From: Alentia gelatinosa
Taxonomy: Eukaryota > Annelida > Polychaeta > Phyllodocida > Polynoidae
Direction: 5' to 3'
Length of the DNA: 64,000 bases
Assembly: GCA_950022655.1 (NCBI GenBank)
Contig: OX465579.1
Location: 46,541,950-46,605,949, forward strand
The position numbers and the translations under genes were made by a program. Under the pieces are notes generated by a model. The model was given only the letters and a program-made list of their open reading frames with translations, had not been told where the DNA came from and searched no databases. Position 1 is the first letter of the stretch; each line of letters opens with the position of its first letter. Shown piece after piece: positions 1-11,701 of the stretch.

Positions 1-2369
1 AACTTGTGTAATTTGGCCTGTTCTTATCACATCAAACAGTGGTGATGACAATTTGCCCTCACGCAGCACCAGCCTGCGGTCCTTTTCTTTTCGCCTGACT
101 CGGGGTCTCATTTCCTGCACTACTTTCAGATGACAGAGGCGGGCGGGGATAACTAGAGGCCGCGCAAATCAACGACCCATGCTGGTCCGCTAAGCGCCTC
201 CAGAAAGACCCCACCCGCCATAAATACACTGTCTCTTGCAGGTCCGTGGGCAAAACGCCGGTGTGATGCAGATTAAGAAAAAAACACCAAACTAAAAAAA
301 AATCAAGATATGAAACATGCCATCAAATTCAACAGGGCTGTCGGTTTCACAGGCCTGTCTGAGAGTTTCAAAAACCGTTAATTCAGCATGCGAGTGGGTT
401 TGCTTGAGTGTTTTTGTGGCTGTTCAAATAGCGTCGGCCAATACACTGTGAGAAGGATTTTGAGGAGAGTGCTTCATATAACAGTGGAATTGGTGGTGAG
501 AAAAGGATACCCCATCATTGGTGCCTATTGTCGTGATTGACAGCACTGTTACTTGGCTTAGCCCAGGAGCGCGGTCACGAATCGATAAGTACCACTCCCT
601 TTAAGATAAAGCCCTAATCTTCCAGTAGAGTCGCGTCTGTTTTGTAAAGGATCGATTTCACTCAAGAGACTGTTGCAATCAAATGATGCAGTTTAACGTG
701 TGTATATGCAGACGTGTCATCTACCTGTTATGAGCTCCATATCAAACAGCATTTTACTGCGACCAACCTATAGGTATTCAAGGGCAGTTTTTCAGTTAAT
801 ACATCAATGGTACTTTGTTCTCGAGGAGCAGGTGGACTACAATCCTTATACAGAGCAGCTCAGCGAGAGGGGGCTGTCAATGGACCCCCTTCTTACAAGA
901 GGTTGTCTTTTCTTTTCTCCTGCTCTTTCGCCTATACCTTTCGTCTTTCCCATTGTTCTCCCCATCTACACAGGAGAGAGGCGTAAAAAGGATATGGCCT
1001 TTGAATCGTCCATATCTCTAATTATCATGCCTGAAGGCATTCAGTGCGCGCGGCATGCCGGCTATCAAATTATCTATCCTGCACTAGTTTACCCAAGCCT
1101 TCCTGTTGGCCGGGCAAACAGTGGGTTGTGCCACCCACCCTCCTCCTACCCATAAGATGCCACGTACGACTGATAAAGCCTGCAGCCCGCACTAGACAGT
1201 CAAATAAGACCGGGCCCGATGAAGGTGCCACGTTTTATCGGTATTGATTCAGCAGGTTAGAGTCTTGGCCTGCTTACAGAAGAGGCCAGTTACTCAGACT
1301 TTGTCCGGTGCAAGCAGTATCTACGTGTGTAGTCCTTGCACATACCCCATCCCACTGGGCAGCTCACAGAGCAGCTCACTCGGCCAGTTTCCAGTATAGC
1401 CGCCGGATCCTAATACCATTCATTCAATTACCAAACTGTTATGACATGGTAAGCGCCAAGTAGTCGGATAATGTTTGTTATCGGAAAGAGCCTTATTCCT
1501 CCAGCATTGCGAGGCTTGCCTTCCTCTTGCACTGACAGCCGGTTTATTACTTTACAGCCGAGTAAGGTGGGCGGTGGGAGGGTCGGAGAGGAATGGAGGG
1601 TGTTTTAAGGGTACGCCCAGGTTTATCAATGATAAGACCCGGACGGTTGACCGAGTGACCGGGAGGCTCTTCCCGGCTACTTAATCCACGTGTGCGCGCC
1701 GCGGGGGCACCCGGCATATTAGACGGATCCTCCCGCACCTGACTCATGCACCCCGACCCACGGGTCACCAGAGGTTAGGTGCAGCGGCGTAAGGGGGTTG
1801 GGGAGGGGAGGGGAGGAGAGGGTTGACGGGGCGGGGTTGGGAGGAGGTGAAGATGGGAAAGCCCAAGATGTTATTGCAGAATCCAAGACTCTGTCTCTGT
1901 CAATATTCATCTCCATTTCCAGCAAGGTTTCGGAGATGAAATCTGTTGAGCACATATCAGATTTTGAATCTCCTATCGCCCATGTTTATCTTTTGTATTA
2001 TACAATAAAATAATAAAAATGGCATGGTTTACATTTACAGCCTTCTGTGAATGTTGACATGGTTGATCCTGGACACATCATTCTGTGTAATATCTTTATC
2101 ACGTTTCTTTATTTTCAGTTATATTTTATTTTGCATGCAAAAAATCATATAATGATGAATAGCTTCGGTTTCTCTCGCCTGGTTAAAGCTTGAAATCATT
2201 TGAAATATCTAGGTTGATTGAAAAAATGTATCCATCCAACTGTATTGCATGAAATCTAGACTGATGTAAAATCTATGCATAGAACTCGATAATACGACAA
2301 GGAGCGACGCTCTCTCGGTATAGGCATCACACGTACATATACTCATTCTTTCTTTGCTTCCTCTTCCAG
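1..2369. other. Upstream sequence, probably intron or 5' flank of the CUB-Sushi gene
   Basis: No exon could be supported here. The next downstream exon (starting at 2370) needs one leading base from a phase-1 upstream exon, so an earlier coding exon with the signal peptide must exist. It lies either here or before the window. Open stretches around 700-1155 are interrupted by pyrimidine-rich DNA and have no recognisable domain. The segment 1790-1860 is purine/G-rich. Nothing else was seen. Confidence 0.4.
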
Positions 2370-2789
2370 TTGCCACCGGCGATGAAGGAGAATGTCGTGG
2401 CTCTCACAATATCCTCCTCACCGATCAGTCGGGTTTCATCTCTGCCCAGCAGGACGGTTCTTCTGACGTGGGGGGCGTTAAGTGTCCGTGGAGGGTACGG
2501 GTGCGGCGCGGCCAGCGCATGATGATCAAATTGCTCAAGTTCGGTTCCGTAGTCCAGCAGCAGCAGCCCGACGGCGTGGGCGGCGCTACGGGCGGGGTAG
2601 CAGCTGGGGGCTTCCCCGGTAGCAGGAGTAACGTGTGTTATGAGCTGGCCACGGTCAAGGAGGGCGACCAGGAGAGGAGTATTACCACCTGCTCCGGCGA
2701 GGAGAGAGAGAGCATCGTCTACCAGTCCGACTCTAGTATGGTGGATATCACTGTGGTATCACCCGGGTCCTTCCTCCTATTCTATGAAG
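2370..2789 (+). CDS. Exon encoding a CUB domain
   Basis: The exon follows a pyrimidine-rich acceptor (CTTCCTCTTCCAG) and ends at a GTGAGT donor. It starts and ends in phase 1 and encodes 140 residues. The four cysteines of a CUB domain are visible in GEC, VKCPW, SNVC and TTC. Other CUB hallmarks are a G-FIS-like motif (GFISAQ), a GQ-M-IK-L-F stretch, and a closing FLLFYEG in the position of the usual F-L-Y-G ending. Between the second and third cysteines sits a Gln run followed by a Gly/Ala-rich insertion that is longer than the usual loop. CUB domains are extracellular beta-sandwiches that bind protein or carbohydrate ligands, often through calcium. The ligand here is unknown. Confidence 0.85.
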
Positions 2790-4859
2790 GTGAGTACTAT
2801 ACACATAACCGTGGCGTGATATTGGTGCCCTCGGTATTTGCATATGATGCCTTAAGGTGGTCCGCCCTGAAAGGAGAATTTGTAATTTCAGGGATTCCCA
2901 TGCACAGAGCAACGAATTCATATGAATCGATGTCGTCCAGTTCCAGAGATATTAAAAACATAGCATATGAGGCAAATATAGGTTGAATTTCAGAATGGAT
3001 TCCATCTTCCATCTCAAAAATATCTTGCCAGATAGATTCAAACTCATATGACGAATTGTTATAACCAGGTAGTTGGCTTGTAGATATATATAAGTCTGAT
3101 CCATACGATAAAAGGAGGATCTCTAGCATTTCATATATCCTGTTTATACAGTCGATTAATGGAAAGTAACATGAGATAGAATGGGTAGCTAGTAACAACC
3201 ATGTTAACAATATGCTGCCCAAAGTATAGTTTTACTAAAAGCCTCTCCATTGTCAACAACAAAGAGACCATTTGCCCAGGTAGAAAGTCAAAGGGACCCC
3301 AACACCAGTGGCAGAGCGTTAATAAGTAAACAACCTTCCGCTGAAGGTTATTGGCGTCGTAAAAGTCCAAAGCACCAGGCATAATTTTGGGCCGAGATGT
3401 AATTGATTAGCGTAGGCTTGGCAGCTGGTCCCAAATCGTCTCAAGGTTAAAGTCATAATTGTATTAACCCTGTTGACCCCTCCATGGTCGGACACTGGGT
3501 GCACCCAAGACAATCAGAACTACCCCCAAGATAGTCGCTAATGATGGCATATTTCTGGTGGGTAGTCGATTCGTTAGTCAGTATTAGCAGGGCGAATTTC
3601 CCCTTAGGCTTATCTGAAGAGCAACGTATAGTCTTTCTCTCGTCCTATTGGGAGTTTTCAGTAGTGTAAAGTTAATATAGTGGTATACATGGATATAGCG
3701 TTGGATGTGTCATTATAACGTCGTTTTTATGGAATGTGGATAAGGGTGGGGCTTAGTATACGGGCAGGTGAACTGTTGGGTGGGAGGTAAAAGAGGGAGG
3801 GTGGTCTACAAGGACTACAAGGCATGAAAGTGGGGGACCCAGATAGTGATCAAACATATAGCCTGCATGTCCAGAGGGAAAAAGCACTGAAACTGAAAGA
3901 AAATAAGGTTTTGATCAATACGCAATTGATCGGCTTTGACCTCTGCCATGGTCTGGGTGTCATACGCGCTGCGCGGAGATGTGAAAAAAAATCTGACGAG
4001 CCAGCAAATCTGGTACGATGCGGCAGCTTAGGCTGCCCCCTTTATGACCCCCCAGACCACACGGAAGCCCACCATCTGCGTCTGCCATTGTTCTCCCGAA
4101 CGTGGTGCATTATGGATTTGCTTCCGCTGGGTCAAAGGTCGCCTCGGCCTCCCAAGATGCATCGTGGGGGTGGCTCCAGGGACTGAAGCCAACTGGGTGC
4201 GAACCACGAAGGCTAACCCTTGCTCCCTGGAGTGAAACGCCCTTATTTCCGCAGACAAAGGTCAGTTTGTGTTAGGAAAAAATACCAAAGGTTGTTGAAA
4301 TGGTAAATTTCGTGAACTTTTAGTCGCACTGGGCGCTAAACCTGTACTAGCTGCCATTGTGCTAGGGGGCGTGCTTTCTTCTGAGGTCGAATGTTGTCAA
4401 TATGGTTTGAAGGTAGTTTCTGATCGATAGATAACAGTCCAGGGACCGATTATACATAGATCAAAGTAGCCATCAATGTCACTTGTGGACGCCAGACTGA
4501 ATGACGCCCTCATTGAGTTTTCTCTTTCCTCAAGCAACCATAAAATGCGCTTGCGGCTTGGCAAAAGCAGTGTGTTTATATTCACAACAAATCTCCCGGG
4601 GAAAACTGGGAAGATGTACTTAACTGTTTAATGGCTTTTTAGAAGGAAAATAATTGCAGTAAAGTGTTTCCTTTAGTAATGGTTCACCAGAGGATCAAAA
4701 AGTCTCACCAAAGATGAATACAAATTGGTGTGTTTTGGGTTCATTATCCCCACACCGCCCTTTCTATCAAGAGATCTGATGGCAGAGGCCAAGAGTCGGT
4801 CCTCAAAGGAGCCAGTAATTCCCCCATTGCCTGCCAGCGTTCAGTAGAGTTGTGCTCTG

Positions 4860-5630
4860 AGGGCAGCGGCCGTTTTTCAATCCATCATGGCGGAAAGCCC
4901 ACTTCCGGCATGCGTGCGTCTGCGCGCGGAGACTACAATCAGTCTCGCGGCCTGTCGTGACAGGCTGATCCTCGCCTGTGGCTTCCGGTCGGTGCCCATT
5001 GGGGGGAAAAACAAAGGCTGTGAAGATCGCCAGCTCTCAGCGGACAGCATGGTGGGGTTTCCTGTCGTCTGCTCTGCCTTTACGTCTGCGCATGCTTGTG
5101 CTGGCATCTGCGCATGTGCACAGCGGTGTAGTGCGGCGAGCTAACTTCCTCTGGCGGGTCGGCGGAATGGGGGATGTACACTTTACAGCACCGACGTACA
5201 CATTGTCTCGGTCACACCCCGAAGAGCGGAGGCCGGACACTCTTCACGGAGGACAAATACAGAGTTTACCGGACGTGCTCCTGGTGTAAGCCCAGCCCCA
5301 TGAAATGAACCTATCAGGTCAGGCTCAGCACAAACACTGCTCAAGTATTAAGATGTCTCATTCGCCGTTACAACCCATTGGTACGCCGCTGCCTTGCCGA
5401 CTCACGCCTCATCCGCCATTGTGCTCGGCGGAGGGAACTGGTCACAAACACGGCAGATCAATCCAGACTGTCAAAACTGCCAACGCGATGGCGCGAGAGT
5501 GAGGACTTGGCCGAGAATAGGAAGTCGACAGCCCGAGGCGGTATGCGCGCAGCGAACGGCGCTGATGGTAATAGCTTAAAGTTTCCTGAAGTCAGGAGCG
5601 ACGTCAGAGCGATTATTGACAGAGGAATCT
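4860..5630. promoter_or_regulatory. CpG-rich candidate promoter or enhancer inside intron
   Basis: This stretch is richer in G, C and CpG than the flanking intron and groups motifs common in CpG-type promoters. These are an ATGGCGGAA YY1-like word at 4887-4895, ETS-like ACTTCCGG at 4901-4908, and NRF1-like palindromes at 5085-5095 (TCTGCGCATGC) and 5109-5120 (TGCGCATGTGCA). It could be an internal promoter for a shorter transcript of the host gene, or for an unrecognised neighbour. No first exon with a start codon could be tied to it, so the role is inference from motifs alone. Confidence 0.25.
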
Positions 5631-8600
5631 AGTGTCTGAACTCTATGAGGCGATTATACGGCACGACGCATCGCCAAGTCCCGCTCCCTTCGAAAGAGAA
5701 GCGTGCAAGAATTTTAAAATCAAATCAGTCTGCAGCAAATGTTATGTTTGTGATTCTCGTAGAAAAGAAATTTGTTTGATCATACAATTGTGCCTATTTG
5801 TAGTCTGTGTTCATGATATCTTACTCTTTTGTTGTTTTTTATGGGTTCTTATATTGATATAGTGATACACTATAAGTTTCAGGTTTATTACTAAACAAAT
5901 ACAAGATACACCTTTTTAAAATTCATTTCATAGAAGCACAACTGAATCTATCTATTGATTTCACTGCCCGCAACACTAAGCATGATAAATATCCATGGCG
6001 ACGTTTCAGAAACGATCTATTGCTGGGGACTGTGGGGGGCTGGCATGACATGATTATGGCGAGCCACAGCTTTAATGCAGCATCACAAACATACAGCCTG
6101 CAGTGGTCCTAACGCCGGGAGCTGCCGCTCGACAACCTGACAACCAAACCTTCTCTCCAAGCAGAGTTGGTGTACTCCTCGCGTGCGTGAGCTGCACTTT
6201 GAGCAACCCCACCACCTCCCCCTGTATCTCCCCCGTGCGCTGTGCAGAAATGCCCTCTACTGTATGCGTGTCTGGTTACTATTTCCCCGGCTGGTCGCCG
6301 GCCCTCCAACCTCCTCCTAATGGTCGGCGCTCTGCCGCTAGAGTCGGCGATGCCTCCGGGAGAGCTCGCCATGTCGCTCCAGAGAAGGGCGACTCCAGGA
6401 AGGGGTGCCGGGCGCGACTTCCACCTGAACGGAATCTACACTCCTCCCACCCCTCCCGTAGACCGCCCCTACGATTAAGCATTGCGAGTCCAGTACGTGC
6501 TCCTGTAACCCAATCGTAGGCCTGGTTGTGGACACAATGGCGCACACTGCACGTCCCCCACCATCCACACGACTCTCTACGCCCGGGGATCCGGACTCCT
6601 ACAAAAGGGACCGCACACAATAGGATAGCTGGTGTATTTGTTGTGCTGTCACAAGTGATGAGATAGTGTGTTGTGTCCATCTGCGCTCGGCAGCGGCCAA
6701 TACGAGCCAATATGCGCCTTTCAAATATCATCAGGCCGTCGCGGCTAGCCCGCCACTGGGCGCTGCCCGGAGGATCCATTTCCCCCCACGTTTATGATTT
6801 GCTGCCGAGTGCCGCCCGACTCCCTCCTCCCCCTCCTGCTACTAACCCCGCCTCCTAGGTCATGGAAATTTCATACCGAGTCAGGATTAAGACCTCAATA
6901 AGAGCACCACCTCCTATCTGGCCACACGCCTCGGCCTCCCTAATCGGACATCATCGATGCCATTCCCCACAACTGGGCCACCCACGCCATCAAAGTGGGG
7001 CGTTTGGGGGGTCTCTGTGATGGCACGGCTCATATTGGGTTTGCCATAACACAGTATTGGATATTTATTCTGTATGCACCCCGTTTTTTTCTGCCTACTG
7101 GCCGCTTCTCTGAGTCATACTCGAACTCGCCATTATGCGACAGGGGTCCGACTATGTACATTCACCAGTAACCTCCTGTGCGAGATAATATTGACTCGCA
7201 GCAGGAAGACTTTTATTTATTTTTTCACGTGCAATATTCTTGGTGATTTTATATTATAAAGCTACTTATATTTTACATAACAGGTACGGCGTCGGCACCT
7301 GCGGCACCTCGGTGAGTGTAGAGGAGGTTGCCTTTCGTCTATAGAGGAGGGCGGAAGGGGACTCCATGGAGGGTCATTAGGGAGGCCCTATGAGGAGGGG
7401 AGGGGGTTGTGGCTCTATAGGTGGGAGGGAACTGTTGTGGCTGCAGGCCGTGGGACTGTTGTGTGCGTGCACACCCTCATTATCAGAGACGCGTCGCGCC
7501 TGGCAACAACGCCTTCTCCAGTAGGTGGGAGGGGGGTAAGGGGTGTCTCCAGCCCAGCCTCCTTCTCCAAGCAGCTCCTCTACATCAAAGCGGGGCACAA
7601 CCTACCCTTGCGGGTCATATGCAGGTGGAGCGGCCAGCATCTTTCTCTTGTCGCCAGCACTTCCCACTCTCGCTACACCCTTTTCGTCACCCCGCTTGCA
7701 CCCCTTCTCTTGTTCAGTCTCCACCTACACATTCGCCATACACTACTTCTCAAACTCACCTTCCTCCTCCGACTCTACCACCGCCACCCCTATAGAGACA
7801 TAAAGCATAGTCCCCATCGACACCTTTATTTACCACAGTCTACGGCCTCTGTTCCTTAGTCAACAGCGCCCTTTCCATCCTAGACCCTACGTCTATGCAG
7901 AGCTTCTTCTTTCCATTCCCCCTCCCTATATGTGTCCCTTTGCTTCCGTCTTTGTTACCTCCCCCACCCCCTTGATAAGCACACCTCCACCTGCATGGTT
8001 CGTCGTGACAACAACAGATTGCTGTGGCTACAATGTCCTGTGGGGGGAACCGGAGTGGCAGACGGCAGTCTCCTGTTGCTGTAGGAACTGCTGTAAATTG
8101 GGACGGGCAAGCATCGTGACAAACAAATTACCTGATAAACGAGTACCTCCGAGCACCTTACCGTATTTCTCCAGTGATTAATGCCGACATTGTCTTACAT
8201 ATGGGAACATATGATCTAGCTGGTCATGCTCTTCTGACCGAGTATCAGCATTCAGTTTTTTCCCCCAACGTGCGGGAAACAAGAGGTACGTTAATCAGCT
8301 CAAGCGTAATGCGTTTTAAACTGATACTGCCCCAATGTGACCTTCATTATTTACCCACATTGTTATAGAAATCTGAAACACGTACGCTGAAGGTGTAAAG
8401 TTAATTCCATATATATATGTGCCAAGAGTAACACGATAGAGCAGTCGTGCTACTTATTAATTGCTTATTTACCATTGTTCTCAGTCATCGACCTGTCAAA
8501 GAATTCTTATGATGAGCGGTTTGGCTTCTCGTGTTACTGTTCTGTATAGTAGATTTTTCTTGTTTGCGGAATAATCAAACTGAAAGAACCCATTTCATCC

Positions 8601-9558
8601 ATCAACCTTAAAAGCCGCACTTCAAAACCCCCCCAAAGTTATAATACTTGCACGGCTTTGCGTATGAACACAACATTACCGTGATTAAGTATGAATGTAG
8701 TTGTGTGTTAACAGTGGCGTTTTTGCGTGAAACTGCCTGGAACGACAAAGTGCGTGCGATGGTTATTTTGAAGTCTCCGTTTTTCTCCCGAGACCGCATT
8801 AATGCCCCAAATAACCGTTCGGCGATAGATCATACACTATTTTTTACATAATCGAGGTAAATGCCTACATCACCCACCATGCATCTCACATAACGCAGAT
8901 GAATATCTACACGGCGCCTAGATGTATTTATACGCGCTGTGCCAGAGAAACCTAAGATATTCAATGTGATGAAACAGCAGACCAGGAAAGTTAGGTTATC
9001 GGCTCTAACAATGTCGATGCGCCCCCTCTGGAGCACTGCATTGTAGATGAAGGCAAGCCTGTGGCAAGCCCCATTACAGCAGCATCTCTTATCCAACATC
9101 ACAGCGGCGGGTCCGTGATCCTTAGATCCCCTGGCCCAGTGTGCCACGGCCGCCCCAAGACCAGATGGCGAGAGCGGCTTTTCTGTGTTTACATCTTGGT
9201 AATGAACGCGATCGCGCCCCGGCCCGGGAGGCTATTAGCATTACATAAACAGATCGGTTTATATGTATTAGGATGCGGGGTAATTTGGCCGACGATGGAG
9301 GCTTACGTCTGTGACTACCGGCAACCAACGGCAAACAGGCTTGCTATATCTTTGTGACTATCATAAAATATGGAGGAAAAATTGGAAATATTATCGCACT
9401 GATTGAAGCTGTTGTAGAATAGGCACATACAGAAATTAATCATGTCAATCAGTAGTGGTTTCTGTATTTGAAACTGGTCGGTCTTTATTTATTGATGCAC
9501 AGAAAATAGTTAAACACAACAAATATTAGGTACTCTTCATTGTTCACACACTATATAT

Positions 9559-9565
<7 letters not shown>

Positions 9566-9634
<69 letters not shown>
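9566..9634. repeat. (TA)n microsatellite
   Basis: An uninterrupted TA repeat of about 69 bases follows a short imperfect TA/CATG lead-in. Open frames reading Tyr-Ile repeats across it are artefacts. Confidence 0.97.
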
Positions 9635-9637
<3 letters not shown>

Positions 9638-9720
9638 ATAGTAATTGTATCGATATTTAGTAGAAACCAAACGAGAGTTAGCCTTGTCAATATTTATGCC
9701 ACGATGGGCAGGTTGTGCAT

Positions 9721-9750
9721 TACTACACGAGGCGTTAGCCGAGTGTAGTA
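9721..9750. repeat. Hairpin (13-bp imperfect stem) between two TA repeats
   Basis: TACTACACGAGGC, a four-base loop GTTA, and GCCGAGTGTAGTA form an inverted repeat with 11 of 13 positions pairing. It sits in the 136-base unique segment between the TA microsatellites, which suggests a small mobile-element end or a folded transcript. No function can be assigned. Confidence 0.6.
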
Positions 9751-9769
9751 AGTAGCAGACCTGACCAGA

Positions 9770-9770
<1 letters not shown>

Positions 9771-9808
<38 letters not shown>
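9771..9808. repeat. (TA)n microsatellite
   Basis: A second pure TA repeat of about 38 bases lies 136 bases after the first one. Confidence 0.95.
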
Positions 9809-9809
<1 letters not shown>

Positions 9810-11536
9810 TTCTATCTATACAGGAAGTAGCTGAGAACTTAAGACATAATATGAAAATAAGACGAACGTGAGACGACACCGTTGATGCATAAGCCTGCAG
9901 CGATCCATACATGTCCTTTCAACAGATTATATTACCAGTAGAATATTGCAATGGAGGAAGATATCCTTTCAGAAAAACAAGGCTCATCCTTATCAAGTTG
10001 CCCCCGCTACCTCTCCATCTTTATAAAAACACAGAAGTCTGCTTCGAGTGCGAGTAGACACCATGTTGACGATGGATCCGAGGAAAGATTCCCAGTCACC
10101 ATATGTGATCACGTGCCTCAGCGCCTTTACCGCACCCTGGTGGGAAAGTACCGGCATCCTAACCTCCATCACACCCATAGCATTATACACATCTCTATAG
10201 CTTCCATAAAAAGCACTGACTGCAGACATGCTCACATTTCACTCCCCAACTCGGGGACCTCTGATCGTTTGTATGTGTGGATGTCGGTCGTTCAGGGGAC
10301 TGACAGGATCAGCAACATGGTAGGGGATCAACTTTGTCTGAGGATCAAAGGCTGGGGACAGGCAGGGGGTTGGGGGCAGGCCCAGTGGTCGGGTAAAGAG
10401 ATCACTAACAAAGATGTGAATCTCAAGGGTCAGTGCCCGAATATCAGGTGGGGGAGTTCAAACGACGCAGATCGACTTTTTCCTCGTGCTACATGCCATA
10501 GTATTTGTATCGATGGTTGGGAGTGGGCAAGGTAGAGAAACAATTACAGAGAGAGAGAGTAGGTAGAGAGAGAGGGAGAGACACACGACTACAAAGCAAG
10601 GCAGACGGACGACAGAAAGCCTGTAGGTGAATGCGTACCACCACAGTGCACAACCACACGCTTAGGACTGTCACCTGCATTTCTGTTAAAATAGGGATGT
10701 TAAAAGGGTTTACAGTTCAGTCTGAGCAGGCAACGTCATGTATGGATATCTATACAGGATACATTCTAATTTCATATCTTGACATTACAATCTATATCGG
10801 GTGTGCTACAACGTTTTTATACGAAGTATCGGCAAGTGGATAATACCTATTGTGAAATTACAAAACGTATCAAATTTCTGTGGCAGCATTTTAACTTAGG
10901 TTACGTTTTTATAGAAAATGCCTTCATGTCAATCAGCTATATCATACTTATTGAATATACGATGAAGCAAACAGTTTGACTGAATGAAATATTCCATTTT
11001 ATGATTTTTTGTTAAAAACAATCAGATCAATCAGTTATATAAACATACCACGGTCAGCAACTAATTGAAATGGATCATTATCTTTTTTCCAATTCCAAAA
11101 CCATAGCAAGACGAAGAAAACCCAGTAACCGAAATAAGTTTTCGACAACGATTTACCGAATAGAAGGAAGAAATAAATGCTACAGATTGTTGAATAACTT
11201 TCTTTGTAATAAACATTACAACCATCATGAATATCTTTGTCAAATTCCTCTTCATTAGAGGTTTACTTTCCTAAAAACAGTGACCCTTTTCCCCACCAAC
11301 CTTCTTTTTCTTCCATCCTAACCCTCTTGCAACCTCTCCCCCCACTAACCAAAACACCTCCGGATTTACACCTGTCTGCAGTTATCAGCGCTCCGACCGT
11401 CGCCGCGGGTCCTCGTTGTCCTCATCCCATCACTCAGACCCGACCCTTCTCACCTGCCCACCGCAGTGTGCACACAACTGACAGTCTCCATTTCTTGTCT
11501 CTTCCCTTTCCCTCCACTGTCTGCTGACACTCACAG

Positions 11537-11701
11537 CCCAAGGATGCGCAGAGCCCAAGTTGCCGAAAAACGTCTGGGTCCGCCGCCAGGGAGACAATCT
11601 CATCGTCAAGTGTAACCTCACAGAGGAGACGTGGAGCCTGGTGTGCCGGGGCAATACGTGGGTCGGCGAGGTGGGCAACTGCTCCAAGGACAAGCAATCA
11701 T
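11537..11701 (+). CDS. Exon encoding a Sushi (CCP/SCR) domain
   Basis: The acceptor is a long pyrimidine tract ending CTCACAG and the donor is GTGAGT. The exon is 165 bases, phase 1-1, and continues the frame of the CUB exon. The 55 residues carry the four-cysteine Sushi pattern: first Cys in QGCAEP, second in VKC, third in LVC, fourth in GNC. They also have the conserved LP-N after the first Cys and a W between the third and fourth (NTWVGEVGNC). Sushi domains are small extracellular beta modules used for protein binding in complement regulators and synaptic proteins. At about 50 residues between outer cysteines it is slightly short but complete. Confidence 0.88.

Larger units (their letters stand above)
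2790..11536 (+). other. Large intron between CUB and Sushi exons
   Basis: This intron of about 8.7 kb has a GTGAGT donor and a CACAG acceptor. It holds a GC-rich CpG-containing stretch (about 4860-5630), further GC-rich sequence at 6100-6860 and 7300-7860, two TA microsatellites with a hairpin between them (9566-9808), and a short GA repeat near 10545-10580. No additional exon that keeps phase 1 could be supported. Many small open frames are present, especially in the GC-rich parts, and they look like chance. Confidence 0.6.

Noticed and set aside
700..1155. A 151-codon plus-strand open frame with a hydrophobic stretch that could be a signal peptide
   Set aside because: The hydrophobic part is a pyrimidine-rich tract, there is no fitting donor in phase 1, and no domain is recognisable.
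6103..6779. Overlapping plus- and minus-strand frames up to 166 codons
   Set aside because: The GC-rich intron region makes long frames likely. No motif and no conserved start context was seen.
7284..7311. Mini-exon flanked by CATAACAG and GTGAGT in the CUB-Sushi intron
   Set aside because: Its 28-base length would shift the phase so that the downstream Sushi exon is out of frame, and the acceptor has little pyrimidine tract.
9563..9748. Open frames made of Tyr-Ile repeats at 9.6 and 27.4 kb and Ser-Leu repeats at 25.7 kb
   Set aside because: They are translations of TA and CT microsatellites, which stay open in several frames by composition.
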